Source of the DNA: Halanaerobiaceae bacterium ANBcell28
Lineage (GTDB): Bacteria; Bacillota; Halanaerobiia; Halanaerobiales; DTU029
Direction of reading: 5' to 3'
Assembly: GCA_037623315.1 (NCBI GenBank)
Contig: JBBJJH010000017.1
Coordinates: 24,400-88,399, forward strand
DNA: 64,000 bases
Each line of letters starts with the position of its first letter. The stretch's first letter is position 1. A program made the translations under genes and the position numbers. The notes below the pieces were generated by a model. The model worked only from the letters and a program-made list of their open reading frames with translations, was not told where the DNA came from and ran no database searches. Below, in pieces: positions 52,558 through 61,580 of this stretch.

Positions 52558-53601
52558 ATGTTAAAAGTTACTATTGTTGGTGCTACAGGTTATGTTGGGC
52601 TTGAGCTGTTAAGATTATTAAATAATCATCCGAAAATATCTGATATTAGATTAATTTCTAAGAGTAGTGCTGGGAATAAATTGATAGATTTATATCCTCA
52701 GTTTAGAAATAGCAAATATAACGATAAGAAATTAGAAAACTATAGTGACTCAATTATTAAAAGTAGTGACTTAGTTTTTACCGCTTTGCCTCATGGTGTA
52801 TCACAGGATATGGTTGCTAATATTAACAAACTTGGCGTGAAGATTATAGATATGAGCGGAGATTATCGTTATCAAGATACAAATATATATAGACAATGGT
52901 ATAATAATGAACATAAATATTCTGATTTAGCTAGCAAGGCAGTCTATGGCTTAACTGAATATAAGAAAGAGGAGATAAAAAAGGCAGAGATAATTGCTAA
53001 TCCTGGTTGTTATCCTACAGCTTCTCTTTTAGCTACTTTACCATTATTGGAAAATGACTTGATTGATCAAAATTCAATTATTATAGATGCTAAGTCTGGT
53101 GTTAGTGGTGCTGGTAGAAGTTTAAATCACTCTTTATTATTTAATGAAGTTAATGAAACTTTAAAGGCATATAATATAGCAACACACAGGCATACTTCTG
53201 AAATAGAATATATATTATCAGAACTTAGTAATTATAAGAATTTAAAACTTATTTTTACTCCACATTTAATTCCTATAAAGCGTGGAATATTGGCGACTAT
53301 ATATGCAGATTTAAAATCAGATATACAGGAAAGTGAAGTATTAAAAATATATAAAAATACTTATCGAGAAAGTGATTTTGTTCAAGTTTTGGAAAGTAGC
53401 TTTCCTGAAATAAAATATGTATTAGGTTCTAACAATTGTCAAATAGGAATAAAAGTAGATGCTAGAACGAGAAGAGTAATTGTAATATCAACTATAGATA
53501 ATATGGTTAAAGGGTCAGCTGGTCAGGCTATACAGAACATGAATTTGATATTTGGATATCCAGAAACTACAGGCTTAGAAGCTACCGCTGTATTACCGTA
53601 G
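52558..53601 (+). CDS. argC: N-acetyl-gamma-glutamyl-phosphate reductase
   Basis: ArgC reduces N-acetylglutamyl phosphate to the semialdehyde with NADPH in arginine synthesis. The Rossmann start VTIVGATGYVGLELLRLL, the active-site Cys in IANPGCYPTA and the HRHTSEIE segment identify it. ATG at 52558 lies nine bases after GGAG; the in-frame TTG at 52549 has no room for a ribosome binding site. It leads argCJBD. Confidence 0.96.
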   Translation: MLKVTIVGATGYVGLELLRLLNNHPKISDIRLISKSSAGNKLIDLYPQFRNSKYNDKKLENYSDSIIKSSDLVFTALPHGVSQDMVANINKLGVKIIDMSGDYRYQDTNIYRQWYNNEHKYSDLASKAVYGLTEYKKEEIKKAEIIANPGCYPTASLLATLPLLENDLIDQNSIIIDAKSGVSGAGRSLNHSLLFNEVNETLKAYNIATHRHTSEIEYILSELSNYKNLKLIFTPHLIPIKRGILATIYADLKSDIQESEVLKIYKNTYRESDFVQVLESSFPEIKYVLGSNNCQIGIKVDARTRRVIVISTIDNMVKGSAGQAIQNMNLIFGYPETTGLEATAVLP

Positions 53602-53630
53602 ATATTTAATATTTTGAAAGTGGTGATTAT

Positions 53631-54839
53631 ATGAAAAAAATCAAAGGTGGTATAACTGCAGCTGAAGGTTATCAAGTAGCTGGAATAAGCTGTGGAATTA
53701 AAAAAAGTGGAAAGAAAGATTTAGCCTTAATATATAGTGAATATCCTGCTTTAGGTGCAGCAGTATTTACAAAAAATAAATTTAAAGCAGCCCCACTTAT
53801 AATTTCTGAAGAAAGAATAAAAAATGACACTATAAGGGCAATCCTAATAAATAGTGGTAATGCTAATGCTTGTACTGGTCAACAAGGGCTGGATGATGTT
53901 AAAAAATTAACTAGTATTATAGCTAAAAAATTAGAAATAGATAGTAATGAAATTCATATGTCTTCGACAGGAATTATTGGTGAACTCTTACCTACGAATA
54001 AAATTGAGAAAGGTATCGAAAAGATCATACCTCTGCTTAACAAAGATGCTAATCTTGATGCTTCTGAGGCTATATTAACTACTGATACTGTTAAAAAAGA
54101 AATTGCATTTTCTTTTAAATTACCTTCCAGTAGTAAAGAAGTGAAAATTGGGGGAATGGCTAAGGGTTCTGGTATGATTCATCCTAATATGGCTACTATG
54201 CTAGGATTTATTACTACAGATTTAAATATAAGTAAAGAATTATTATCAAAGGCGCTTAGAGAAGTTGTTAATTGTTCTTTTAATCGTATTAGTGTTGATG
54301 GTGATCAGAGTACGAATGATTCGGTTTTTTTAATGGCAAATGCTAGAGCCGATAATGAAAAAATCGTTAAAGAAGATGAAGATTATCAGATATTTGTGGA
54401 AATTTTAAAAGAAGTTTCTGTTTATTTAGCTAAAGCAATTGTTGCTGATGGTGAAGGAGCTACTCGTTTTATCACTATAAATGTTAGTGGAGCTAGAACA
54501 GAGTTAGAGGCAGAAGAGATTGCTAGAAATATTGCCAATTCTAATCTAGTTAAAACTGCTTGTTTTGGTGGAGATCCTAATTGGGGCAGAATTATTGCTG
54601 TTCTTGGAACTTCAGAATTTGATTTTGATATTAAGAAAGTCAGCTTAAGTATTAACGATAAATGTTTATTTGAAAATGGTACTCCCATTGCACAAAAAAA
54701 AGAAGATATGGGCGATTTGATGACTAGTAAAGAGATAGAAATTAATTTGGATTTAGCAATGGGAAATGAAAAAGTAGAATTCTGGAGTACCGACTTAACA
54801 TATGATTATGTTAAAATAAATGCTGAATATCATACTTAG
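53631..54839 (+). CDS. argJ: Glutamate N-acetyltransferase / amino-acid acetyltransferase ArgJ
   Basis: ArgJ transfers the acetyl group from N-acetylornithine to glutamate and often also makes N-acetylglutamate from acetyl-CoA. The precursor self-cleaves before the nucleophile Thr189 in HPNMATMLGFITTD, giving alpha and beta chains. GGITAAEGYQVAGI, NSGNANACTG and FGGDPNWGRI are further motifs. With 402 residues it is complete. No argA is present, consistent with the acetyl-recycling pathway. Confidence 0.96.
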   Translation: MKKIKGGITAAEGYQVAGISCGIKKSGKKDLALIYSEYPALGAAVFTKNKFKAAPLIISEERIKNDTIRAILINSGNANACTGQQGLDDVKKLTSIIAKKLEIDSNEIHMSSTGIIGELLPTNKIEKGIEKIIPLLNKDANLDASEAILTTDTVKKEIAFSFKLPSSSKEVKIGGMAKGSGMIHPNMATMLGFITTDLNISKELLSKALREVVNCSFNRISVDGDQSTNDSVFLMANARADNEKIVKEDEDYQIFVEILKEVSVYLAKAIVADGEGATRFITINVSGARTELEAEEIARNIANSNLVKTACFGGDPNWGRIIAVLGTSEFDFDIKKVSLSINDKCLFENGTPIAQKKEDMGDLMTSKEIEINLDLAMGNEKVEFWSTDLTYDYVKINAEYHT

Positions 54840-54852
54840 GGGATGATGATTG

Positions 54853-55719
54853 ATGGAAGAGTATATAAAAAAAGCCTATGTTTTAATTGAAGCTTTACCA
54901 TATTTTAAAAAATATTATGGAAAGACTTTTGTAATAAAATATGGTGGAAGTATAATGACAGATGATAAATTAAAAAAGAATTTAATAGAGGATATTACTT
55001 TATTGAAATATGTTGGTATAAATCCTGTTATTGTTCATGGAGGAGGACCAGCTATCAATGAGACTCTTGATCAGTTGAATATTGAAAGTAATTTTGTAAA
55101 TGGTTTAAGAGTTACAGATAGAAAAACTATGGAAGTTGTTGAAATGGTACTTGCAGCCAAGATAAATAAAGAGGTCGTGGCTATGATTAATCAAATGCGC
55201 GGTCAGGCTGTTGGGATTTCAGGTAAAGATGCATCTTTGATTAGAGCTAGCAAAAAGGTATTGAATGATGATATTGATTTAGGATATGTAGGTGATGTTG
55301 AAAGTATTAACCCAAAAATTGTTAATGGCTTAATTAATGATGGTTATATTCCTGTAATTGCTCCAATTGGAATTGATAAAAATGGTGAGAGCTATAATAT
55401 TAATGCTGATACTGTAGCTGGTAAATTAGCAGTTGCTTTAAATGCTGAAAAATTAATTTTCCTAACAGATGTTGATGGTATAAGGTTTGACCCTGAAGAT
55501 GAAGATAGTAGGGTATCTTCTTTGACTTTTGAAGAAATTGAAGATTGGATTAAACAAGGAAAAATAAAAGGTGGTATGTTACCAAAAGTAGAAAGCTGTA
55601 TGGAAGCAGTTAGTAATGGTGTTGTTAGAACACATATATTAAATGGTATGGTTCCACATCCCTTATTATTAGAAATATTTACAGATCAAGGTGTAGGCAC
55701 AATGATTTTAAAAGATTAG
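54853..55719 (+). CDS. argB: Acetylglutamate kinase
   Basis: ArgB phosphorylates N-acetylglutamate. It has the amino acid kinase pattern: FVIKYGGSIMTD, VIVHGGGPAINETLD, NADTVAGKLAVALNAEKLIFLTDVDG and KGGMLPKVESCMEA. ATG at 54853 is chosen, eight bases after GGGGAT; a TTG three bases upstream is an alternative. Whether it is feedback-inhibited by arginine cannot be read with certainty. Confidence 0.95.
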   Translation: MEEYIKKAYVLIEALPYFKKYYGKTFVIKYGGSIMTDDKLKKNLIEDITLLKYVGINPVIVHGGGPAINETLDQLNIESNFVNGLRVTDRKTMEVVEMVLAAKINKEVVAMINQMRGQAVGISGKDASLIRASKKVLNDDIDLGYVGDVESINPKIVNGLINDGYIPVIAPIGIDKNGESYNINADTVAGKLAVALNAEKLIFLTDVDGIRFDPEDEDSRVSSLTFEEIEDWIKQGKIKGGMLPKVESCMEAVSNGVVRTHILNGMVPHPLLLEIFTDQGVGTMILKD

Positions 55720-55806
55720 GAAATCAATGATAATTATTCATAATATAATTTAATATATTGACAGAACGGTTTTATATTGATTGAAAAAGACAAAGGAGAT
55801 GATAAT

Positions 55807-57000
55807 ATGCTGATTGAAGAGATTATTCAAAGTGATAAAGACCATTTTATGAACGTGTATAGTGGGCGTTATCCTTTGCTTGTTGATTATGCTAAAGGGA
55901 TTAAGATATATTCCAAAGATGGCAAGGAATATGATGATTTTTTAGCTGGAATAGGTGTTAATGCATTAGGGTATGGACACCCTGATTTACTGGCAGCTCT
56001 GAAAGATCAAATAGAGAAAATAATTCATTGTTCAAATCTTTATTATATAGAGCCTCAATCATATCTTCAGAAAATGCTTTGTGAGAATTCATGTTTTGAT
56101 AGAATATTTTTTGCTAATAGTGGTTCTGAGGCTAATGAAGGTGCAATAAAGCTTACTAGAAAATATTTCAAGAAAAAAGGAATAGATAAGTTTGAATTTA
56201 TTACTGCCGATAAATCCTTTCACGGTAGGACGTTGACAACTGTTACAGCTACTGGACAGGATAAATATAAGAAGCCTTTTACTCCTTTACCTCCAGGCTT
56301 TAATACTGTTCCATTTAATGATCTTCAAGCAATGGAAGAAGCAATTAATGATAATACAGCAGCTATAATGCTAGAACCAATTCAGGGTGAAGGTGGTGTC
56401 TATCCAGCTACTCAAGAGTATTTAGAAGGTGTACGAGAACTCTGTGATAAAAATGATATTTTGTTAATCTTTGATGAAGTGCAATGTGGTATGGGTAGAA
56501 CAGGTAGCTTATTTGCCTATCAAGATTATAATGTAGAAGCAGATATTATTTCTTTAGCGAAAGGTTTAGGTGGAGGAGTAGCAATAGGAGCATTTCTTGC
56601 TAAAGAAAAAGTTGCTCAGGCATTTGAACCGGGAGATCATGGTACTACATTTGGTGGTAATCCACTGGCTACAAGAGCTGCATCAACAGTTGTAGATATA
56701 CTTCTAAAAGATAACTTTTTAAAGAGTGTAAAAGAAAAAGGTGAATATTTTAAAAATAAATTATTAGCATTAGTTGATAAATATGAAGATCTACTAGAAG
56801 TTAGGGGTATGGGCTTAATGCTTGCTTTGCAAATGTCTGATAACATATCTGCAAAAGAGTTAACCATGGAATTGTTTAATAAAGGATTTTTAATTAATGC
56901 TGTTCAAGAGCATACTTTACGCTTTTTGCCACCCCTTATAGTAGAAGAAAATGATATTAATAATTTAGTTTATACAATTGATGAATTATTAAGTAAATAG
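55807..57000 (+). CDS. argD: Acetylornithine aminotransferase
   Basis: ArgD transaminates N-acetylglutamate semialdehyde to N-acetylornithine with PLP. Class III aminotransferase motifs are FANSGSEANEGAIKLTRKY, FHGRTLTTVTATGQ, IFDEVQCGMGRTG and the PLP lysine in SLAKGLGGG. ATG at 55807 follows AAAGGAG; the in-frame TTG at 55777 lacks a ribosome binding site. The 87 bases before it include TTGACA at 55758 but no clear -10. It ends the operon with a strong terminator. Confidence 0.94.
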   Translation: MLIEEIIQSDKDHFMNVYSGRYPLLVDYAKGIKIYSKDGKEYDDFLAGIGVNALGYGHPDLLAALKDQIEKIIHCSNLYYIEPQSYLQKMLCENSCFDRIFFANSGSEANEGAIKLTRKYFKKKGIDKFEFITADKSFHGRTLTTVTATGQDKYKKPFTPLPPGFNTVPFNDLQAMEEAINDNTAAIMLEPIQGEGGVYPATQEYLEGVRELCDKNDILLIFDEVQCGMGRTGSLFAYQDYNVEADIISLAKGLGGGVAIGAFLAKEKVAQAFEPGDHGTTFGGNPLATRAASTVVDILLKDNFLKSVKEKGEYFKNKLLALVDKYEDLLEVRGMGLMLALQMSDNISAKELTMELFNKGFLINAVQEHTLRFLPPLIVEENDINNLVYTIDELLSK

Positions 57001-57007
57001 TTAAGGC

Positions 57008-57063
57008 ATAAGTTCCACTTTTTAAGATATAGATTTTACTTAAAAAGTGGAACTTATTTTTAT
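57008..57063. terminator. Strong terminator after argD
   Basis: A perfect 19-bp stem (57008-57026 with 57039-57057) with a 12-nt loop is followed by TTTTTAT. It is the longest perfect hairpin in the window. The rest of 57064-57284 is AT-rich with no gene; TTTTGCAGG near 57185 resembles the element upstream of cheY. Confidence 0.88.
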
Positions 57064-57284
57064 CCTAAATAATTTGTTCATAATTAAGGATCTTTCATAA
57101 TTAATAATAGCCATTAAAACTTCGTTGTTCAAATTGAAGCGTTATTGATACTAGAGATTTATTAATTTAATTAAAATTTTAAATTTTTTTGCAGGTAAAT
57201 CTACATACATCGATAAATATATATATAAGGAACCCACATAAGATACTATTTATTTATAAATAAATTTTTATGGAGGGAAAGGTC

Positions 57285-58316
57285 ATGCAAAGGTATATTA
57301 CAATTACAGGTAATAATATTGATGCTTACCTTAATAATAATTATCTTATATTATTTTCATTAAGGAATTCCAGGATAAAAGCAAAAAAATTAGCTATAAT
57401 GGAAGTGTACTTTGCATTGTCGTCTCTTGACACTATATTTATAAAAAATGGTCCTTTAGGTGACCTTAAAGGTGTATTTTCTTTTTTTGTACCTAAAGAT
57501 AGCTTTGATAAATTACATATCTTTTTAAAAAGTATCGGATATTGTGATAAATTTTATATATTAGGTTTTAGAGGAAAATTACCTAAAAACAATTCTGATT
57601 TAAAGATAAAAAGTGAATTAATATGGAAAGGAAAGCCTTTTTCAATAAATAATTTCTATGATCAGGATGAGTCTCTTTATCAAGAACATTCGGCAAATAA
57701 TCGAAAATTTTTAATAAAGGATAATAATAATCAAGAGAAAGAGGTCTTTGGGTATCGTGGTGATGGTAGTGAATTTGGCTGTAGGGCTTTACCAGTTGAA
57801 GATGCTAGGTGTTTAATCAATTTATCAGATTTTAATACTTCTCTAAGAATGTTAGATCCATTTGCTGGTGGTGGTGGAATTATATATCAAGCAAAATATA
57901 TTAAAAAGACAATCGATGTTTATAGTATTGATATAGACCCAGTTCTTGCTCCTGGTCTTCGATATTATGGTTCAAAACATTTTACTGCAAACTCTTCTGA
58001 ACTTATATTTGCTGATGATTTCTTTGACTCTATTGTTACTGAAGTGCCTTTTTCAAATAAAGCTACTGGGGATATTATAAAAACTATTAAAAATTTAAAA
58101 AATTCAATTAATAAAAATGGTTCATTAGTAATGATGTCTAGCTTTGAACAATCTTCAATAATAGCAGATTATATAAATGAGCTTGGTTTTTACCAATATG
58201 TTTCACAAAGGATTAATAGGAAAGGTAATGATGTAGTTATAATGGCCTGGTTTAAATCTTTAAATAAATATAAAAATATAGAAGCAATAATAAATCTTAT
58301 AAAAAATGTTTTTTAG
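57285..58316 (+). CDS. Methyltransferase-like protein (RNA N2-guanine/Trm11 type), altered motif IV
   Basis: The C-terminal half has a Rossmann SAM-binding fold: ARCLINLSDFNTSLRMLDPF, then AGGGGII (motif I) and DIDP (motif II). The layout (an N-terminal substrate domain of about 150 residues, then the catalytic domain) recalls Trm11/RlmKL-type RNA methyltransferases. In place of the catalytic DPPY or NPPY motif it reads TEVPFSNKATGD, so activity is doubtful or the target differs. ATG at 57285 is chosen because GGAGGG lies at 57272; the in-frame ATG at 57270 overlaps it. It precedes the GGDEF gene by 23 bases. Confidence 0.65.
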   Translation: MQRYITITGNNIDAYLNNNYLILFSLRNSRIKAKKLAIMEVYFALSSLDTIFIKNGPLGDLKGVFSFFVPKDSFDKLHIFLKSIGYCDKFYILGFRGKLPKNNSDLKIKSELIWKGKPFSINNFYDQDESLYQEHSANNRKFLIKDNNNQEKEVFGYRGDGSEFGCRALPVEDARCLINLSDFNTSLRMLDPFAGGGGIIYQAKYIKKTIDVYSIDIDPVLAPGLRYYGSKHFTANSSELIFADDFFDSIVTEVPFSNKATGDIIKTIKNLKNSINKNGSLVMMSSFEQSSIIADYINELGFYQYVSQRINRKGNDVVIMAWFKSLNKYKNIEAIINLIKNVF

Positions 58317-58339
58317 ATATGATTTTTGGAGGTGTAGCA

Positions 58340-59251
58340 ATGAATTTAGATAAAAATGAACTAAAAGTACTTCTAGTTGAAGATAATGATAGTGATGCCG
58401 GTTTAATAAAACAAATGTTGAATAATGAACAGCTAATTAATTTTAAAGTAGATCATATTAAGGATTTAACGGAAACGCTTAAGATTATAGATAAACATAG
58501 ATATGATATTATATTATTTAATATTGGATTTTTAGATTCTGATAAATTAGAATATCAAAAAGAATTAACTCAAACTTATAGTATTGGTACTCCTATAATT
58601 TTATTGAGTAATGTTGAAAAAGAGGGTTTTGCCTTTGAAGCATTGCGCTCTGGAGCTCAGGATTATCTGCTAAAAAAACAAATATCAGCTAAGAGTCTTA
58701 TCCAAGCTATAAAGTATGCGATCGAGAGAAACAAATTATTAAAGACTCTTAAAGAGAACTCTTTGATAGATGAGTTGACAGGTCTATATAATCGTAGAGG
58801 TTTTTACAATTTATCAGAAAAGCAGGTTAAGAGAGCTTTGAGGCTAAATAGTGATTTTTTAATATTTTACGCAGATATAGACGGTTTGAAAAGAATTAAT
58901 GATAAATATGGACATCATGAAGGAGATAGAGTTATAAGGGATATGGCTATAATTCTAAAGGAGAGCTTTCGTCAGTCAGACATAATTAGCCGTATTGGTG
59001 GAGATGAATTTGTAATTTTAGCTCTTGATACATCCTATGATTCTATAAAAGTAATTCGAAAAAGAATGGAAAAAATCTTAAAAAATTACAATCAAGAAAA
59101 TAAAAAGCCGTATAGTATTTTTATTAGTATGGGAGCAACTGTATTTTCAGCAAATAAACCTTCTACCGTTAAAGAATTAATAGAAATTGCTGATCAGAAC
59201 ATGTATCAAATAAAGATGATGAATAAAGGAAATCTTGGAATAGGTAGGTAA
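58340..59251 (+). CDS. Receiver-GGDEF protein (diguanylate cyclase) with Asn at the phospho-site
   Basis: The N-terminal receiver-like domain (about 8-125) keeps the acidic pair EDN near residue 14 and the late Lys (LLKKQ), but the phosphoacceptor position is Asn61 in IILFNIGFLDSD. The C-terminal GGDEF domain (about 140-303) has the active site RIGGDEFVIL and the inhibitory RxxD (RQSD) five residues before it, so it should make cyclic di-GMP and be product-inhibited. ATG at 58340 follows GGAGGTG; the in-frame ATG at 58319 lies before it. Likely cotranscribed with the methyltransferase-like gene. A terminator follows. Confidence 0.9.
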   Translation: MNLDKNELKVLLVEDNDSDAGLIKQMLNNEQLINFKVDHIKDLTETLKIIDKHRYDIILFNIGFLDSDKLEYQKELTQTYSIGTPIILLSNVEKEGFAFEALRSGAQDYLLKKQISAKSLIQAIKYAIERNKLLKTLKENSLIDELTGLYNRRGFYNLSEKQVKRALRLNSDFLIFYADIDGLKRINDKYGHHEGDRVIRDMAIILKESFRQSDIISRIGGDEFVILALDTSYDSIKVIRKRMEKILKNYNQENKKPYSIFISMGATVFSANKPSTVKELIEIADQNMYQIKMMNKGNLGIGR

Positions 59252-59311
59252 TGACAGTTTGATATAGATAGAGTACTTCATTGCTCTAATTGAATAATTT
59301 GCTCTATTTAT

Positions 59312-59339
59312 GCTTCTTCATTTATGAAGGAGCTTTTTT
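59312..59339 (+). terminator. Terminator after the GGDEF gene
   Basis: GCTTCTTCAT pairs with ATGAAGGAGC (one G-U pair) with a tight loop and is followed by six T residues. Confidence 0.82.
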
Positions 59340-59362
59340 AATGAATAAATTAATGGTAAGTG

Positions 59363-59429
59363 TTGACAAACTTTTAACTATATTATATTATGTGTATATG
59401 AATATAAAAAAAAATTATTCATATACACA
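59363..59429 (+). promoter_or_regulatory. Promoter and perfect inverted repeat of the TetR cassette
   Basis: TTGACA (59363-59368) and TATTAT (59386-59391) are 17 bases apart. A perfect 14-bp inverted repeat, TGTGTATATGAATA (59391-59404) and TATTCATATACACA (59416-59429) with an 11-nt spacer, starts at the last base of the -10 box and covers the expected start site. It is well placed as the operator of the TetR-family regulator encoded 115 bases downstream. Confidence 0.75.
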
Positions 59430-59543
59430 TAAATTGATGTCTAATATAAACACAAGAAGATTTTATAAATGCTAGTTCATGGGTTTTGCCGGTAGTTAGC
59501 TCTCGAAAAAATTACTTAAAACATACAGCTGAAGGTGATAAAT

Positions 59544-60149
59544 ATGCCAAGAGGATTTACTGATAACGAAATAAAAAGAATTAAGACCTGGTTAATTAGT
59601 GAAGGAGAAAAATTATTTACTAAATATGGTTTAAAGAAGACCTCTATTAAAGATCTAACAGAAAAGGTGGGAATTGCTCAAGGTTCTTTTTATAAATTCT
59701 TTTCTTCAAAAGAAGAATTATACTTTGAAATACTTGAAAAAAATGAAGCAGAGATCAAAGAAGAAATTTTAAATGATAAAATACTAAGTGGCCAGGTCAA
59801 TAAAGAGGTTTTCAGAAATTTTTTAAAAAAAGGCTTTGAAGCTGTTGATAAATATCCACTTATTAAAAATATGTACCAGGGAGACGAATATCAACAGTTA
59901 TTCAGAAAACTTCCTAAAGAGAAGATGAAAGCCCATATTGAAAATGATACGAATGATTTGAGACCTTTATTAACTTACCTAAAGCAAATGGGTAAGCTGA
60001 AAGATTGCGATATAGACGCTGTATCTGGACTTTTACGTAGTCTATTTTTACTTACACTTCATAAAAAGGAAATCGGGGAAGAACATTTCGAAAAAACTAT
60101 CGATCTTTTTATTGAACTAATTGTAGAAGGTTTGATTATAGAAGAATGA
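59544..60149 (+). CDS. TetR-family transcriptional regulator
   Basis: The N-terminal helix-turn-helix (about 10-60) has the TetR pattern: LFTKYGLKKTSIKDLTEKVG, then IAQGSFYKFFSSKEELYFEI. The C-terminal ligand domain (about 65-201) is divergent, as usual. ATG at 59544 follows GAAGGTGAT at 59531; the in-frame GTG at 59535 overlaps that site. It leads an apparent operon of an SRPBCC protein, an esterase and an ABC exporter and probably represses it through the repeat at 59391-59429. The inducer is unknown; the neighbours suggest a hydrophobic molecule. Confidence 0.92.
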   Translation: MPRGFTDNEIKRIKTWLISEGEKLFTKYGLKKTSIKDLTEKVGIAQGSFYKFFSSKEELYFEILEKNEAEIKEEILNDKILSGQVNKEVFRNFLKKGFEAVDKYPLIKNMYQGDEYQQLFRKLPKEKMKAHIENDTNDLRPLLTYLKQMGKLKDCDIDAVSGLLRSLFLLTLHKKEIGEEHFEKTIDLFIELIVEGLIIEE

Positions 60150-60199
60150 TTGTATAAATTAAAATAGTTTAACGTCATAAATATAAGGAGTGGTATAAA

Positions 60200-60649
60200 A
60201 TGAAATCAAAAAATATAAAAATAAGTTCTTATTTTCCAACTTCTACAGAAGTGGTTTGGTCTAAATTACAAGAATTCGAAACTTTATCTACCATTACAAA
60301 ACCCCATATTAGTTTTAAAGCAAAATCTAATAAAAAATTCAAATGGCATGAGGGGAAGAAATATCTTTTCAAACTGAGACTATATAAAATAATACCAGCA
60401 GGAGAACATGAAATATATGTAGATAATATAGATAAAGAAAATTATGAAATACAGACTTATGAGAGAAATAAAATTGTTACTACCTGGAACCACTTAATTA
60501 AGTTAGAAGGACAAAAGAATGGGAATACACTCTATACTGATTATGTAGAAATATATGCAGGAATATTTACAGGTCTAGTAGCCTGTTGGTCTAGATTTTT
60601 TTATAAATGTCGGCAAAAAAAGTGGATAAAAATTTTAGAAGAAAATTAA
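60200..60649 (+). CDS. SRPBCC (START/Bet v1-like) domain protein
   Basis: This 149-residue protein has the helix-grip pattern of SRPBCC proteins: an N-terminal strand and helix IKISSYFPTSTEVVWSKLQ, a central strand-rich part with FKWHEGKKYLFKLRL, and a long C-terminal helix. The family binds hydrophobic ligands or acts as cyclases; nothing here shows which. AAGGAGTGG precedes the ATG. It sits between the TetR gene and the esterase, consistent with handling a hydrophobic compound. Confidence 0.65.
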   Translation: MKSKNIKISSYFPTSTEVVWSKLQEFETLSTITKPHISFKAKSNKKFKWHEGKKYLFKLRLYKIIPAGEHEIYVDNIDKENYEIQTYERNKIVTTWNHLIKLEGQKNGNTLYTDYVEIYAGIFTGLVACWSRFFYKCRQKKWIKILEEN

Positions 60650-60688
60650 CAATGCATTAATTTAATTAAATGGAGGTTGCTTATAGCA

Positions 60689-61567
60689 ATGGTATGTAAA
60701 AAATTAAAAATGGCATGGTGGACAGTTTATGATTTACTTTCAATATTTTACATAGCTCCAAAAGCAAAAATAGCAAATAAGAAAAAAATTAAGGGCATTA
60801 AAGAAGAAAAAATAAGTTTTGGAGAACATCCTGATCAATATTTATTGCTAGTTGAGCCAGAAGAGAAAGTAAGGAAGAATAATTTTATATTTTATTTACA
60901 TGGTGGAGGTTGGAAATTTTATTCACCTATCGGAGCAAGATTTGCTGCTCAATACTTTGCTCAATTAGGATATGTAACTATTTCAGCTGGATATAGGCTT
61001 GTACCTGATTATCGCTATCCCAGTCAAATAGAAGATACATTTGAAGGTTTTAAAAGTGCTCTCTCAATTGTTAATAATAGATATTCATCAAATAAAAAAG
61101 GAATTGTAATAGGTACTTCAGCTGGTGGTCATTTAGGAGGAGTTTTATTTTATGACCAAAAAAGACAGGAGGAATATGAAATAGATAGTGAAAGAATTAA
61201 AGCTTTTGTTTCACATTCTGGTGGATTGAATCTTGACTTATGTAATACACTTATGGGAAAAATGCTTATAAAAGATTTTATGGGGAAATCTAATGATTTT
61301 AAAAATGCTGATCCAATTCAAATTATACAAAATATGAGTCATATACCTAAAAAGCAAATATTATGTATCCATGGAGACAAAGATCCTACCTGGGAATATG
61401 AAATGACTGAAACTTTTGTTGATTATCTTAGTAATAAGATTGGAAAAGAGTTTGTGGAATTATTTAAGGCAGAGGGAAAACATCATAACGATTTAAGTGG
61501 TGGTTTATACTTAAATGATATTAAGGCAAGAGATAGGCTTGAAAACTGGATGGAAGAATTGGAATAA
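60689..61567 (+). CDS. Alpha/beta hydrolase, esterase/lipase type
   Basis: The enzyme has the oxyanion motif HGGGW (His71-Trp75), the nucleophile elbow GTSAGG with Ser144, an acidic residue in HGDKDPTWEYE and the catalytic His in GKHHND. The HGGG class covers carboxylesterases and kynurenine formamidase-like enzymes. No signal peptide is evident; the start is basic with one weak hydrophobic stretch. ATG at 60689 lies 12 bases after GGAGG; a TTG at 60677 is too close to it. Substrate unknown; cassette context suggests an ester modified before or after export. Confidence 0.82.
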   Translation: MVCKKLKMAWWTVYDLLSIFYIAPKAKIANKKKIKGIKEEKISFGEHPDQYLLLVEPEEKVRKNNFIFYLHGGGWKFYSPIGARFAAQYFAQLGYVTISAGYRLVPDYRYPSQIEDTFEGFKSALSIVNNRYSSNKKGIVIGTSAGGHLGGVLFYDQKRQEEYEIDSERIKAFVSHSGGLNLDLCNTLMGKMLIKDFMGKSNDFKNADPIQIIQNMSHIPKKQILCIHGDKDPTWEYEMTETFVDYLSNKIGKEFVELFKAEGKHHNDLSGGLYLNDIKARDRLENWMEELE

Positions 61568-61580
61568 GGAGCTGTGAGTA

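Noticed and set aside
59290..59475. Open frame of 61 codons between the GGDEF and TetR genes
   Set aside because: It runs through a terminator, a promoter and the candidate TetR operator, and its composition is low-complexity; no credible start signal.
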